Source: Mnemiopsis leidyi
Taxonomy: Eukaryota; Ctenophora; Tentaculata; Lobata; Bolinopsidae
Assembly (NCBI GenBank): GCA_000226015.1
Contig: JH154348.1
Coordinates: 67,459-121,881, forward strand
Length of the DNA stretch: 54,423 nt
Direction: 5' to 3'
A program made the position numbers and the translations under genes. Below are positions 34,577 to 45,579 of the stretch, in pieces (the stretch's first letter is position 1; each line of letters opens with the position of its first letter). The notes beneath the pieces were generated by a model. The model searched no databases. It was not told the DNA's origin and worked only from the letters and a program-made list of their open reading frames with translations.

Positions 34577-36736
34577 GAAGGCATTGCAATGATATAATAC
34601 GGCATTTAATAAGCTGACAAAGGTGTGGTGGCTGTTAAGATTACAATTTATAAATGGTTTCAAATCTACCATAAATTTCTATAACCAAGTTTTTGGTGGG
34701 AAAGCAGAGTGTAATAATAATGGATGAAGGAAAAACTCGGGCCAAAAACTTTCAAAGTGCAAAACTTTGGTTCAACTTAAGCTTTATCAAATAAGGAAAT
34801 AAATCAAATGTAAAAATCAACTTTTAACATTTCGAGGTTTGCTTAGTTAAAAGGTTGAACTCAGAAAAAGGAACAGTGATTATTTTATCTAAGCACCATT
34901 CAGATCAAAAATTGAAAAAAAAAAAGCTTATTGATGAAATAACTAAATAATCTGAGGTCAAAGTGTAATCAACAGTCAATATGTAGCGCAAAAATGATGA
35001 AAGAATAAGATAGAAAGATCGCCATATAGAGAATAACTTTTACTCTAGACCATCTAACTGGGTCCAGTGTACGTCTAAGATAACTATCTTAAAGCTTCGA
35101 CTGGTTGGGTACAATTAGTCGATTACGTGATATATCGAAATTTGTAATATTACAGGAGCACATTTTGCTAGAATTCTATAAGAGTTATTGGTTTAATTTC
35201 ATGCCCAGTGATTTGGATCATGCAAATACTATTGAGACTAAATTTAGATTCATCATGACTTGTGATGCGGTAACTTTCTGCCTTTTTAACTTTTGAACCA
35301 CTTAATTTTACATGTAGGTCAATATGTCACCGAGTATCGTTCTTGTAGTTCTAGAATGCCCTTAATCTAATGACAGGGGAAAAATCGTCAAGCTAGTTAT
35401 ATGATATCGAATTTATTTCAAGCTTCCACCATAAAATTACATATGATAAGGTTCCGGCTATTTATACTGAATCAGTCTCAAAACGCAGAGTGTCTTCCAG
35501 CCAGAAAATACATGGGGCTAGATTTTTAGGCGTCGGCAACAATATTACGACAAAATACTGGTATACTATTCCTTCAAGGCCCTTAAAGGAGAGAGTCCGT
35601 ACGAATTTTTTACTGTCTTATCTGGGGTGGTCGGCGGTTGCGCCACCACCCAGTCACCCAGATACGTTGTTTAGAAGTGGGGAGGGGGTCCGGCGGCCAA
35701 CCGGCAATATTCTCTGGAAGCGAAGAGGTCATTGGCCGATGGTCCAATTTTTTGTCTGGGACTTAAATGAAAGTTGGACTCTATGTTCAAGTTAGAAATG
35801 CGATTCTACACCTATCTTGAAAGTTTCAGCCCAAAAGGATGATGCATGTAGGAAAAAATCACTCAGGCAAAATCTCTTTCGCAAAATCGAGATATCTGTA
35901 ATTTGTCATTTCTCGCGGTTTTTCTGACCTAGAATCTACATTTTAGAAACTATTGAGCTATAAATCGATGTACTTTCACCTTACTAATCATATGAAAGTG
36001 GTTTCTTTTCCAATAACTCAGCCATTTTTTGTCCAATTTCAAAAAGAAAGATATCCTGATGAACAAGAGTACTAGTACTGTACTACTACTAGCTAAAATT
36101 AGGGTACCCATTTGTTTTCGATTGATTTACACCAAGCATTTTTGTGAGTTTCGAAGCTCAAAATTTGACCAAAAAACGACCATTTCCAATCATTTGGGTT
36201 TAATTTCCCCTGAAAAAGACCATGGTCGTTGAAATGACTGGTCGTTGGTTAGTCGCCGGAACCCCCCCCCCCCCGGCACCCCTCCCCCCATTTACAATTT
36301 GTTCAATGTTGACAAAGTCGAACGACAAGCACCTTCAGTAACCTTAACAATCAAATATAGCCTGCATTTATGGGCTACAAGTTGGTCTTAAACTTCAACA
36401 TCTGTTAATACAGCATAATTCACGACCGACATCATGCAGGCATTTCCTAAATCAGAATGGGGATTGTAAACTGGTGAAGGTTTTTCATTTCAAATCATCA
36501 GACTGCTTCGGGCTACTACTAAAAAATGCCGTACCGCAATCGGATAAGAGTTGACAAATCACAAAGGGGCCCAAAATGCTATCTATTATTAATGCTGAAA
36601 AACCCCGTGGTAGTGCTGCAAATTGTCAGTACTTTGATATACCAAGAAAACGGAGCTGACGATAATGTTTTAATTGTAGTGCTCTAAGGACTAAATCCAA
36701 TGAAGCTGGGACATAGCTCGACAACACAGTTCCCGT
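34577..36736. other. Intergenic, no gene recognised
   Basis: Contains a plus-strand open frame of 101 codons at 35490-35795 in a locally GC-richer patch, without recognisable domains, and a 13-C run near 36262-36274. Either may mark an old repeat. Confidence 0.4.
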
Positions 36737-36850
36737 CGTCCTGCCCCAGAACATCGTACCCCACAAGTACCTTTTTTCCCACATATTTTGCCCCAGCGAC
36801 CATAACCCTAACCCTAACCTTAACCCTAACCGATGTTCTGGGGTAGGACG
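36737..36850. repeat. Interstitial telomeric repeats between inverted arms
   Basis: CCCTAA-type units (about five, one decayed to CCTTAA) occupy 36801-36830. They are bracketed by a 20-bp inverted repeat with one mismatch, 36737-36756 (CGTCCTGCCCCAGAACATCG) and 36831-36850. The similarity extends a few bases outward with more mismatches. Confidence 0.88.
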
Positions 36851-38185
36851 TCGGCCACCGACAGCACATTCAGATATCGCCATTCCTCTATGCCATGCCA
36901 GGGAAACATATTCCTGTAGATTTGCACAATTAGATCATTCCGACGAATAATTGATTTCACAAGCCATCATTGACTTGCACGTGCTGATTGTAGTCCTATT
37001 CCTGAGTAATTGGGCAGAATAGTAATTTAAGTCAGGCATGTCAACATAAGGTCACTTTCAAATCTGGCTTATCTGATACTGAGAATAGTCCACTTATGAA
37101 TTAAGTCACTTCTTCATAATAAAGTAATTGATATTCTGGCTGGCCTTAATTCAGTAAGTCAGTGTTGCTAATAGCTTAATTGGTCCATGTGTGTCTGAGG
37201 TGCTATTAGATCATGACATAAGTAGGCAGTTAAAACATTAACTTCGTATACGAAACAGTTGCTGCAAGAATCTTTCATTAGATCACGTAGTTTATATCTA
37301 ATTACATTTAGCACATGCTAGAATATTTGTTTTCAGTAGTTCGAATAACAAGACTTGTGAATGTAAGTAATGTTCGGGTAATGAAATAGAGAAAGCAGTC
37401 AATATTTACAAATCGTTAGTTATGGAAACTTGGGCATCTTAATCACTTGACAGACCATAACTATAAGTTTAGTCTATGCTACGAAATTACGAAATAATGA
37501 AGTAAAATGTCGAGGCCGAAGATTTTGGCTAAGCGAGTGAGTATCGTGTTCCTCACATAGTCCAGGCTGTCTGCCATGATTCACTAATGTTGCCCAAACA
37601 TTGATAGCTACATGACTGCTATCATATTCATGGCCAAAGCTAGAGTATGAAAAATATTCATACGGATGGTTTGATAACAGCTGCGTTTGTATTACACTGG
37701 TAATTCTAATTTAACCCCAACAGCTGGAAAATGCGAGTAGTTTTTTGTCATCAGTCTAGATTTTGCGCAAACGAGACTGCTGTAGATACACCGAATAACA
37801 TTTATTTTAGTCTTTATATTTATAGGTTAAACATGCCAGAGACTTGTTCATGAGCATTTTTATCCACAATTTTCATAGCCAGCTTTAAAATTTCATTGTG
37901 GGCTATAGCTGGTATCATGTTTAGCCCATGTCTCCAAATTATGCAATTACAAATGAAGAGAAACCTGCCCTTTCAAAATTATGTGCTCTGATCAAAATAA
38001 TTCAGCGTTTTACTTTATCAACCCTAATTTGTTTGAACTATTTTTTTGTAATATTATGGAATTTAGAATAAATTGAATTACTTGACACTTCCATCCGATA
38101 TTGTTATAAAGTGAATCAAAATGATAATTTCCCAACAAAAATGTAAGATTCTTTATGAAATCACAGTCTAAAAATGTTGAACATT
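36851..38185. other. Intergenic, nothing recognised
   Basis: AT-rich. No coding or repeat structure stands out. Confidence 0.4.
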
Positions 38186-38191
38186 TTTATT
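38186..38191 (-). terminator. Poly(A) signal of the SOUL gene
   Basis: AATAAA on the minus strand, about 82 nt beyond the stop codon. Confidence 0.6.
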
Positions 38192-38272
38192 TTTGTGTCC
38201 TAATGCCTACTGTCTAGAAACCATCAAATTAATATTTGAACTTTTACCATTCCGATAACTATCAGTCCAATC

Positions 38273-38965
38273 TTAAGCCGAAGTAAACATAATCTCAGTG
38301 CGCTGCTTCTTGCTCCATGGATCGGTGAATCCTCCAACGACAGACATAAAGGAGTACAAGCTAACTCCGTCCTTTTGAAGAGCAGTGACCAGGTCAGTAG
38401 CCTCCTGCTCCCACTCTTTGGGAGTGATGTTGTTGCTTGATTTTCCAATAGCTCTATAGTAGACGGTCACTGCATCCCAGTCCTCGATGTAGACGTCACT
38501 GGAAGTAGGTGCTGGAGGGTTCGTCAAAGAGGAGGGCACAAAGAAGTGCATGGTAGCTTTTGTTATCTTGTAGGAGGAGTCATAGTAGGTCTTGGTGATG
38601 ACAGGGGCCGTCATGTCGATCTTGGCACCGTCAGCGTTGGCACCGGTGATGTAGCTAAAGAGACGATGGAAGCCCTTGCTGTAGTCCTTGTCTCCTTGGC
38701 TGAGATCAACATCGGTTCCCACCCATTTTCCAGCCATGATCTTTCTCTCACCATAGCCGCAGTTGGTGTTAGCTACTTCCTGGTGTCCAGCACACTCAAG
38801 CTGACTTCCGCAGATGTCTTTGATAGCTCTAGGGAGGGGTTTGGTAGGGTCTACCCAATCAGAACACTCTTCGTAGCCAGCAGCGTCAGACCAGGCACTC
38901 CCTACCTCGATCGGACTTGTTACTGCCACCGTGATCAGTAAGTTAAATACTAAGAAAACCTTCAT
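38273..38965 (-). CDS. Secreted SOUL / heme-binding protein 2-like protein
   Basis: A single exon of 230 aa. The ATG at 38965 is preferred over an upstream TTG in frame because it opens a clear signal peptide (MKVFLVFNLLITVAVTSP). The SOUL core is recognisable: GKWVGTDVDL, GFHRLFSYITGAN, the family hallmark KIDMTAPVITK, the strand MHFFVPSS, and a C-terminal GGFTDPWSKKQRTEIMF. Four cysteines (about residues 34, 52, 58, 69) all lie between the signal peptide and the core and could form two disulfides. Characterised SOUL/HEBP proteins bind heme or porphyrin, but binding here is inferred only. A TATA-like CCTTTAAATA lies at 39101-39110 and AATAAA at 38186-38191. Confidence 0.9.
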   Translation of the reverse strand: MKVFLVFNLLITVAVTSPIEVGSAWSDAAGYEECSDWVDPTKPLPRAIKDICGSQLECAGHQEVANTNCGYGERKIMAGKWVGTDVDLSQGDKDYSKGFHRLFSYITGANADGAKIDMTAPVITKTYYDSSYKITKATMHFFVPSSLTNPPAPTSSDVYIEDWDAVTVYYRAIGKSSNNITPKEWEQEATDLVTALQKDGVSLYSFMSVVGGFTDPWSKKQRTEIMFTSA

Positions 38966-39100
38966 TTCGCTAAGTGGGTTAAGAGGGGGTAAGAGAAGGA
39001 TTATATCTAGGCTATGCAAAAGCTTAAGCTTTAAAGAGATACAGGGAATTAAACGTCTTACTTGAAAGTATATATGTGAAGCACTTGGTCGAACCCGTTC

Positions 39101-39110
39101 TATTTAAAGG
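39101..39110 (-). promoter_or_regulatory. TATA-like element of the SOUL gene
   Basis: CCTTTAAATA on the minus strand, about 136 nt upstream of the start codon. A start site near 39070 would leave a 5' UTR of about 110 nt, part of which could be a small intron (CAA/GTAAGA at 39057-39059). Confidence 0.4.
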
Positions 39111-40355
39111 AGTTCGTCAACAGTTCTTAGAAATACATCTGGTGAAATGCTAACTTTATTGTGATAAATTTTCCTGGAAAGGTTCGGAGGACAAAAACTG
39201 CTCAGATCTTTTCGCAACTATTCCTATCATCCCCTTTCATGGTACCGCAGAAGTATAACATACCAACCAGATGTAGAATCAGGTGGATAACTGCAAAACT
39301 CACATCTTTTTATAATAGCATCAATTGTTTTCAAAACTTTACTTCTCACCAACTGGTCATGCGAAAGAAAAAAAGTTTTGAAGCCGCTCTTTGTGCGAAG
39401 ATAATCCACTTCTCCCCTAACTGCTAACGGGCTGACTGACGACTAAGCGTACACAAGATTCTATAACCTGGTGACATTTGAAGAAAATTATACCTTTACT
39501 CGACGAAAACTATTACAACAGTACAAATGCAACAAATTTATTGAGGACGGTATGAAAAACGGACAGAGAGGGATGATGACGATGTTCAAGTACTAGAGAC
39601 CTCATTGAAGACCTCGGTATATTCTAAAAAAATTAACAAAATTACTAAATTTATTGAGAAGAACAAAACCGATGTTAAGTCAAAGAATCCCAGTAAAAAG
39701 CCCGGCCGCTTTTCAATGATGACTCAAACAGCAGTAGTGCACGTTTTAAAGTTCTTGCCTCTTACAACAGGTACCAGCCCTCAGGGGGGAATTCCCCGAT
39801 CCGACGCCATGGATAGGGGGATAGGAACTCAAAACCAGAAAGTGTAAATACAAATCAACGTCAGAAGAAAGAGGCTGAAGAGAACCGGATGTAAAAGCAA
39901 GAATTGATAACAGGAAGATAACAAAATATAATACAAAAAAACAAAAACTGAAATACAAAGCTTGAAGTTAGCTAAACTAAACCACAAACCACCAACCACA
40001 AACTGAAGTACAATAATCAAAAAAGTTGAAAAAACACAGATTAGCCAACACGTATTAATTAATATTGCCGGAAATAAAATGAAAATTATCATAATCATCA
40101 AAAGAATGTAAATAAGACAGATTAGAGGCGATATCTTACAAAAAGTATTAAAACCGGATGTACAAAAAACATCAATAAACTATCATATGGCACATTGGCA
40201 TTCAGTGAATATTCCTTTGATTATTTCATATGTCAAAGTTGGTCAGTTGATTGTCATCCAGATAATAATCTTTCAGTCAGACCCTGACCTAAAGTTTATT
40301 GTCTGCAGATGACTTAGAGGCTAACAGGTGTTAAACCCTTGAAATATTGTTGAAT
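39111..40355. other. Intergenic, nothing recognised
   Basis: Short open frames on both strands show low-complexity hydrophobic or basic translations and no family signature. Confidence 0.4.
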
Positions 40356-40837
40356 AGTGTCTCTACGATTACAACCCTCTCAAACAGAGTGAAGAATTGC
40401 AAGAAAAGTATTTTGTTGAAGTTAGGAACAGGTTCTCTCTGCTCCTTAACCAAGAACCCGAGGAGCCGCACAACCCAACTGCAGAGTATGGTTAGTTCAT
40501 GGATGCAGTCCATGAAACAAACAAAAAAATACTTGAGAACATCCCACGAAGACGAAGAGACGACCCTAATTTTAAGGATGTCGAGGTAGCAGAACGAAGG
40601 ATGAATCTTTTAAAAGCTAAAGAGGACCACCACTCTGACTTGTCGCGGTGATACCCGACTTACGCATCTAAAGCTGAACGTTTCGTTAGAACGGTTGACG
40701 GATATAATCTCGCCAAGACTCTTGAAAATAGTTATGCAATCGTAGCTGAAGAATCCCTGTCTAGCAAGATTAGGCAAGCTGCAATAGCTGCAGACAGATG
40801 TAAAAATAAGGAGAGCTGCAGGGCTCTTATTAATGAC
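40356..40837 (+). pseudogene. LINE ORF2 fragment, linker between endonuclease and RT
   Basis: One plus frame runs through YNPLKQSEELQEKYFVEV, RNRFSLLLNQEPEEPHNP, FMDAVHETNKKILENIPRRR and, after stop codons at 40492 and 40650, SSKIRQAAIAADRCKNKE to ALIND. This is the LRNRFxxLxxx...NxxYxxFxxA pattern of animal LINE ORF2. It is continuous with the RT part from 41552 if the block between is removed. Confidence 0.75.
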
Positions 40838-41551
40838 AAGAATTACAAGAATTACAAGAATTACAAATATAGAATCTTTATTACATGGTGTAATGTCAGA
40901 TTAAAAGGAAAAATTAAAGTAAATCAAGTCCAAATTCCGAGGTCAGTCCGTTGCCATATAAAAGTGCCAAATTCCCCAAAAGAAAACGAAAGAAAACAAA
41001 GACGAAACACTCAAACAGTCTCTTGGCGTCTAACTTTGGGTTGGGATCTTCTTCTTAGTGGGGGCAGGGCCGAAGCCCAACGGCTGGGAGTTAGCTCCCG
41101 TTCACACCCCAGTGAAAATTAGTGGTTCCTCGCGGTGTAGCGCAAGGATTCCACTACGAGTACAGGGGTCAAGCACTTCAGGCTGCAGAAGGCGCGATGA
41201 GCTGTAACCGCTGGCAGGTCTTGTCACTGGTGACAGTGGCAAGAGAGTGTCTCATAGTTTTACTTGCTTCTAGGGTTTTAATGGCCTGTCCTATNNNNNN
41301 NNNNGTGGCTGCTTGATCTGAGCCGCATGAGGCATTTTCTGTCTTCAGTGCAGACCAGATCTAGGAAGTCTTCGTAGTGTATGTGTGGTGTCCTTTTTAC
41401 TTGATTGTAGTAGCTTAGTTTGCTACTTTTGTGCCGTTCAACTTCCCATAGCTGATTGAAGTGCTCTTGCAGCTTTAACTTGATGCGCGTGGGGCAGGCA
41501 CTATCAGTCTGATGGTGGTGACCGGCAATTTCTAAGAGTTTTATGGTGTTT
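40838..41551. mobile_element. 714-bp insertion within the LINE
   Basis: The LINE frame breaks at INDx and resumes at DITGRKNKSSSLIDGGS. TGAC is repeated on both sides (40834-40837 and 41552-41555), as expected of a target-site duplication. The insert begins with an AAGAATTAC microsatellite, has a GC-richer middle and contains a 10-N gap (41295-41304). No transposase or clear terminal repeats are visible. Confidence 0.65.
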
Positions 41552-42805
41552 TGACATCACTGGACGGAAGAACAAGTCTAGCAGTCTGATAGATGGAGGT
41601 AGTGCTGAAGGGAGGCTGAAGAACTGGAAAGAACACTTCAAAAAACTTCTTAGACAACTACCAGTAGTTCCAGATGAAGAGATGGAAGTTCTCCACAGGA
41701 CATTGGGATAGACCACTTTAGCAAAGAATTGCTTGAGGCACGGAAATCCATTGAGGAGGGAAAGGCCTTTGGAGAAGATGGCATTGCCCCTAAAATCCTT
41801 AAAAGAGTGGATGTTGATAACATGATTCTACGGTTCTGCAATTGTGTTGGATGATGGAAGTGTCCCAGACCAGTGGCGGCAGCTACATCGTTCCTGTGCC
41901 CAAAAAGGGGAATATGAACAAAATCGACAAATAGAGAGGAATTGCACTGACATCAATTGTCAGCAAAACGCTCAATCGCATGATCCTCAACAGAATCAGA
42001 CCAGCAATGGAGAACGTACTGAGGATCAACCAGAAGGGCTTCCGGGAGGAACGTAGTACCACCAGCCACATACTGTGTCTAGTTCGGAGAATTCTGGAAG
42101 GAGGGCGAGATAAGAACCTGAGTGCTTTCTCTTGCTTTTTATAGACTTTATAGTGTCTTTGATAGTGTCCACCAAGGTGTACTTATGAAAATACTCTTGG
42201 CGTATGGAATACCTCAGAATATCGTCAGGCTCATAGAAGCTATGTATAAAGACACCTTTGCTAGAGTTATCACAGAGGACGGTCTTACAGAAGCCTATAT
42301 CCTGACAGGGGTAATGCAGGGAGACACTCTGGCACTTTACCTCTTTGTCATTGCCATGTGATGACCACTGCTCTCGTGGGTAAAGACCTGGGGTTCACTG
42401 TCCACCCTATAGAAGGAGTAGTATCCAGCCGTCAAGGTAACAGACGTTGACTTTGCAGACGATCTAACTCTGATTACTGACACTGCTGTTGAAGCACAAG
42501 ACCTGCTTCACAGTGTCGAGCCTGCTGCGCATTCAATTGGACTGCACCTCAATGAGAGTAAAACCAAATACATCGGGGTTAATCTCTCAGATGACGACAG
42601 CACCATCATCAAAGCAGGAAGTGGAGAGGAGTTGGAGAAAGTCGACGATTTTGTGTACCTGGGAAGTCGGATCATGAGGACTGAGAGGGATTTCGAAGTC
42701 AGTAAGGGAAAGCATGGGGAGCATGCAAAGAGCTCAAAGACATCTGGAGGTCAGGGATGCATAGAGACATGAAGATCCGCCTTTTCAGAGCGACTGAGGA
42801 GTCTG
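41552..42805 (+). pseudogene. LINE reverse transcriptase domain, eroded
   Basis: Reassembled by eye across frameshifts: LKNWKEHFKKLL, EEGKAFGEDGIAPKILK, IPVPKKGN, IALTSIVSKTLNRMI, INQKGFREERSTTSHI, FDSVHQGVLMKILLAYGIPQ, VMQGDTLALYLFVIAM, VDFADDLTLITDT, LHLNESKTKYIGV and DDFVYLGS. FADD is the RT catalytic motif and QGDTLA precedes it as usual. Multiple frameshifts and stops mean it is dead. The clade is uncertain. Confidence 0.88.
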
Positions 42806-43257
42806 TCAACAAAGCTCTCACTTCATCACAGCTATGAAACTTGCCCCAATAGTGGTCAATATCTTAGACCTCTTCCTGTTCATTGACCTGTACATGTAGT
42901 TGCCCAACTTGAGCGAGCTGTGCCAGCAAATGCCTGTTCCAAAACATAAAAACGCCATTTTACTGTTATCCTTGTTCAAGCATGATAAAACTCTTCATTA
43001 CGCTTTGCTGATAGAGCCTGCTCAATGAAATTTTTAACTTTTAAATTCCTATTGATATTTGTTATTTCTTTTGACAAATTTGGGGATGGATCGGAGCCGG
43101 TTTAGGTCTTCCTCAAGTCAAAAACAAGTATTGTCCATCAGTCACTGACTCCTCTCCAGCCCCAAATGCTCTTATCTTATATGAATAAATTAAATTATTT
43201 CTATATTGCGATTGACTGAAAAGTTCAAATTTTGTCTTCTTTAAATTTTGTCTCATT
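42806..43257 (+). repeat. Dispersed repeat copy B, inserted in the LINE
   Basis: Inverted copy of 34100-34576. It splits the LINE between ESV and YGLETWT. It shares the coding remnant (HHSYETCPNSGQYLRPLPVH), the TTTGGGGATGGAT block and the AATAAA-containing tail, but has more indels in the coding part. Confidence 0.85.
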
Positions 43258-43525
43258 TGTACGGTTTGGAGACCTGGACAATTAGCTACTCCCTGGTTGC
43301 TACAGCAGAATGCTTAGAAAGGTTCTTAACATCAGCTGGAAAGAAAGTATTAACAATGTTGATGTGTGCGGAAACATCCCAATGCCATCGGTGATGATAG
43401 AAAACAGGCGCATGAAAATGGCGGGCCATATTGCCAGGCATGAAGACCTTCTGGCAAACAAGGTCGGTGCGATCAGCCCAAAAAGGTTAGAAATTCAGGT
43501 TAAAAAACAAAAATGCAGTTGAAAA
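43258..43525 (+). pseudogene. LINE ORF2 3' end
   Basis: YGLETWTI, then RMLRKVLNISWKESINNVDV and IENRRMKMAGHIARHEDLLA. This is the conserved post-RT tail of many animal LINEs (MLR...ISWxD...RRxxxxGHxxRH). It continues the element interrupted at 42805. Confidence 0.85.
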
Positions 43526-43629
43526 TTATTTGATAGTTGATTACCACGAGGTTCTTGAACTTTGGAGCCTTACTCTCTTATGAGTATGAAGTACCAGACG
43601 CATATCAAATCTCGGGAAGTTATAGTAGA

Positions 43630-43800
43630 TCACCGACCGGCTAATAGCCGGATACAATTCTATTAGCCATTTAACCGGCTATGAACAGGCTTATAGCCGG
43701 TTAGTGGCCGCTTACATATTGGCGTTGAGCGACGGTTATACGCCGGCTATAAGCCGTTTGGGAGTCGAAAGTGGTTAAACGCCGGCTGTAAGGTATTGTC
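43630..43800. repeat. Cluster of CCGGCTAT palindromes
   Basis: CCGGCTA-A-TAGCCGG at 43637-43651; an 11-bp stem TAACCGGCTAT / ATAGCCGGTTA at 43672-43703; CGGCT-ATA-AGCCG at 43744-43756; and a further GCCGGCT half-site near 43790. Confidence 0.8.
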
Positions 43801-45558
43801 TTCATATCAAGGTACTGACTACTGAACGATATTCAGGAGGCGGATATGAGATATCCAGGAAATCCATAGCGGTATAAAGATGCATGTTTAGCGGGTATAT
43901 CATTTTAAAAATTGCTGTGAAATTAAAGTTATATTTTCATGAAATAAAGCTAAAATGCAAAAATCTAAGTGAGGCAGCTGCAAAAATAGTTATTTAATTT
44001 TGAAATAGGACCTTACCCGAATCAGGACCTTCTCGAAGTAAGACCTTACTCGATCAAAGCTCAATCTGGTAAGACTCCGAATGCGTTGGTTTCCTGTCCC
44101 TGCGTAGTGCGTATTTGCTATCCTAAATAGTTTGAGTAGAGTTACCTTCATTGTCATGCAAATTGAACTTGGTTAAAAATAAAAATGATGATGAATTTTT
44201 AGATACTAAAATTAAACATATGTTCATAACTAAATATCTGTTAGTACAGACATTATTTGATTTGGTGATTGGTCGAAACAAAGAAACCAACAGTCGTTAT
44301 CACTTCCCAGAAACATTTACTGAAGTTTACCGATGGATAGGCATTGAGAAGAAAGGGTTAAGATATATCATAACAAACGATAAAAGCGCACTTAGTTCAG
44401 CCAATTTAACAAATAATTTAGTTGATAAAATTAACGTTTATAATTGCAAAAAATGAATCCCAAAATGACAAGACAGTCATTTTTGACAAATGAAAAAATA
44501 ACGAAATTGAGTAATAAAACCAATGACAAATCAGACATTAAAAGCAAAATGAATACTTAAGCAATCTTGATAAAAACGGATATAAAACAGATATATTGAT
44601 AATCGAAATAAATTTATATCATAAGATCTATGATCAGCAAACAATACACAAATTAAAATGATTAAATGATTAAAACTGTTAAAATTGAAATTAAAAAGAC
44701 CACACTGCTCTAAATAAAGAAGCGAAGCCAGCACAAACAGCATATTATACAGTTACAGCGCCCCGGTCAAACATGCATCAATGGTTCCTTTCTAGTACTA
44801 TAAGTATATTGTCTTGTTGGTCGCTGCATACAATCTAAATCAGTCTTAGGACGCAACAAATTAGAGAATTTGGCCTGTTGAACTTGGAGATTCATTGTTA
44901 ACGTTGGATTTAAAATTTAGCCCAAGCATAATCTTGAATTTAAAGCTTCATCTTTACTTTCAAAAATTCTACTAAAGCAGTAAATATTTACTGATTTATT
45001 TTCAACTGTCCTATATGTCAGAAACATTTTTTCATGTTGGTCAACCTGAAATTTGCAACCTACAAATACCAGTCAAAGGTACCAGATCAGCGGATAGATG
45101 GTCAACACTTGCACATGGTTGTACACAAATATAATGAGATGATTGAGGGATCTCTACCAAAGACATGTTTACGTTCTAGTCCATGTTATATTTGCAGCGT
45201 ATAAACGAACGACAAATTAATTAGATGGAGTCCTCTGAGCGTAAAATGCATTGCAAAGGTTCTTGGAAATGTTCTTCTGAAGCACATGTAAAAGCACTAC
45301 TACGGTTAGAAACGCAGGTATGAGCAGTGCAGGGCCACAGTAAAAGTCACCTTCACGCGCATTAAAGCATTAAGAAAGCACTGTCAAGCTATTAAGAACA
45401 TTGACTTGAAGCACATGTTAAAACGATGACAACAGATAAATGATCGATAAGCTTGCCATATGCAGCAGCTCCAGTAACGAAAGGGGGCCAAACATATAAA
45501 TTCCACTGTCCACTGTTTAAAAATGTCAGTCGTGCTGATGATCGTCCCATCAGCCTTC
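43801..45558. other. Intergenic, no gene recognised
   Basis: AT-rich. A plus-strand open frame of 101 codons at 44151-44456 has a basic translation without a recognised domain. Confidence 0.4.
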
Positions 45559-45579
45559 TTTATTAATTTTAACTTTATT
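45559..45579 (-). terminator. Two poly(A) signals at the GPCR stop codon
   Basis: AATAAA occurs twice on the minus strand: at 45574-45579, overlapping the TAA stop codon, and at 45559-45564, just beyond it. If either is used the 3' UTR is very short. Confidence 0.5.

Noticed and set aside
41122..41316. 64-codon plus-strand ORF
   Set aside because: It crosses a 10-N gap, lies inside an insertion and has no recognisable motif.
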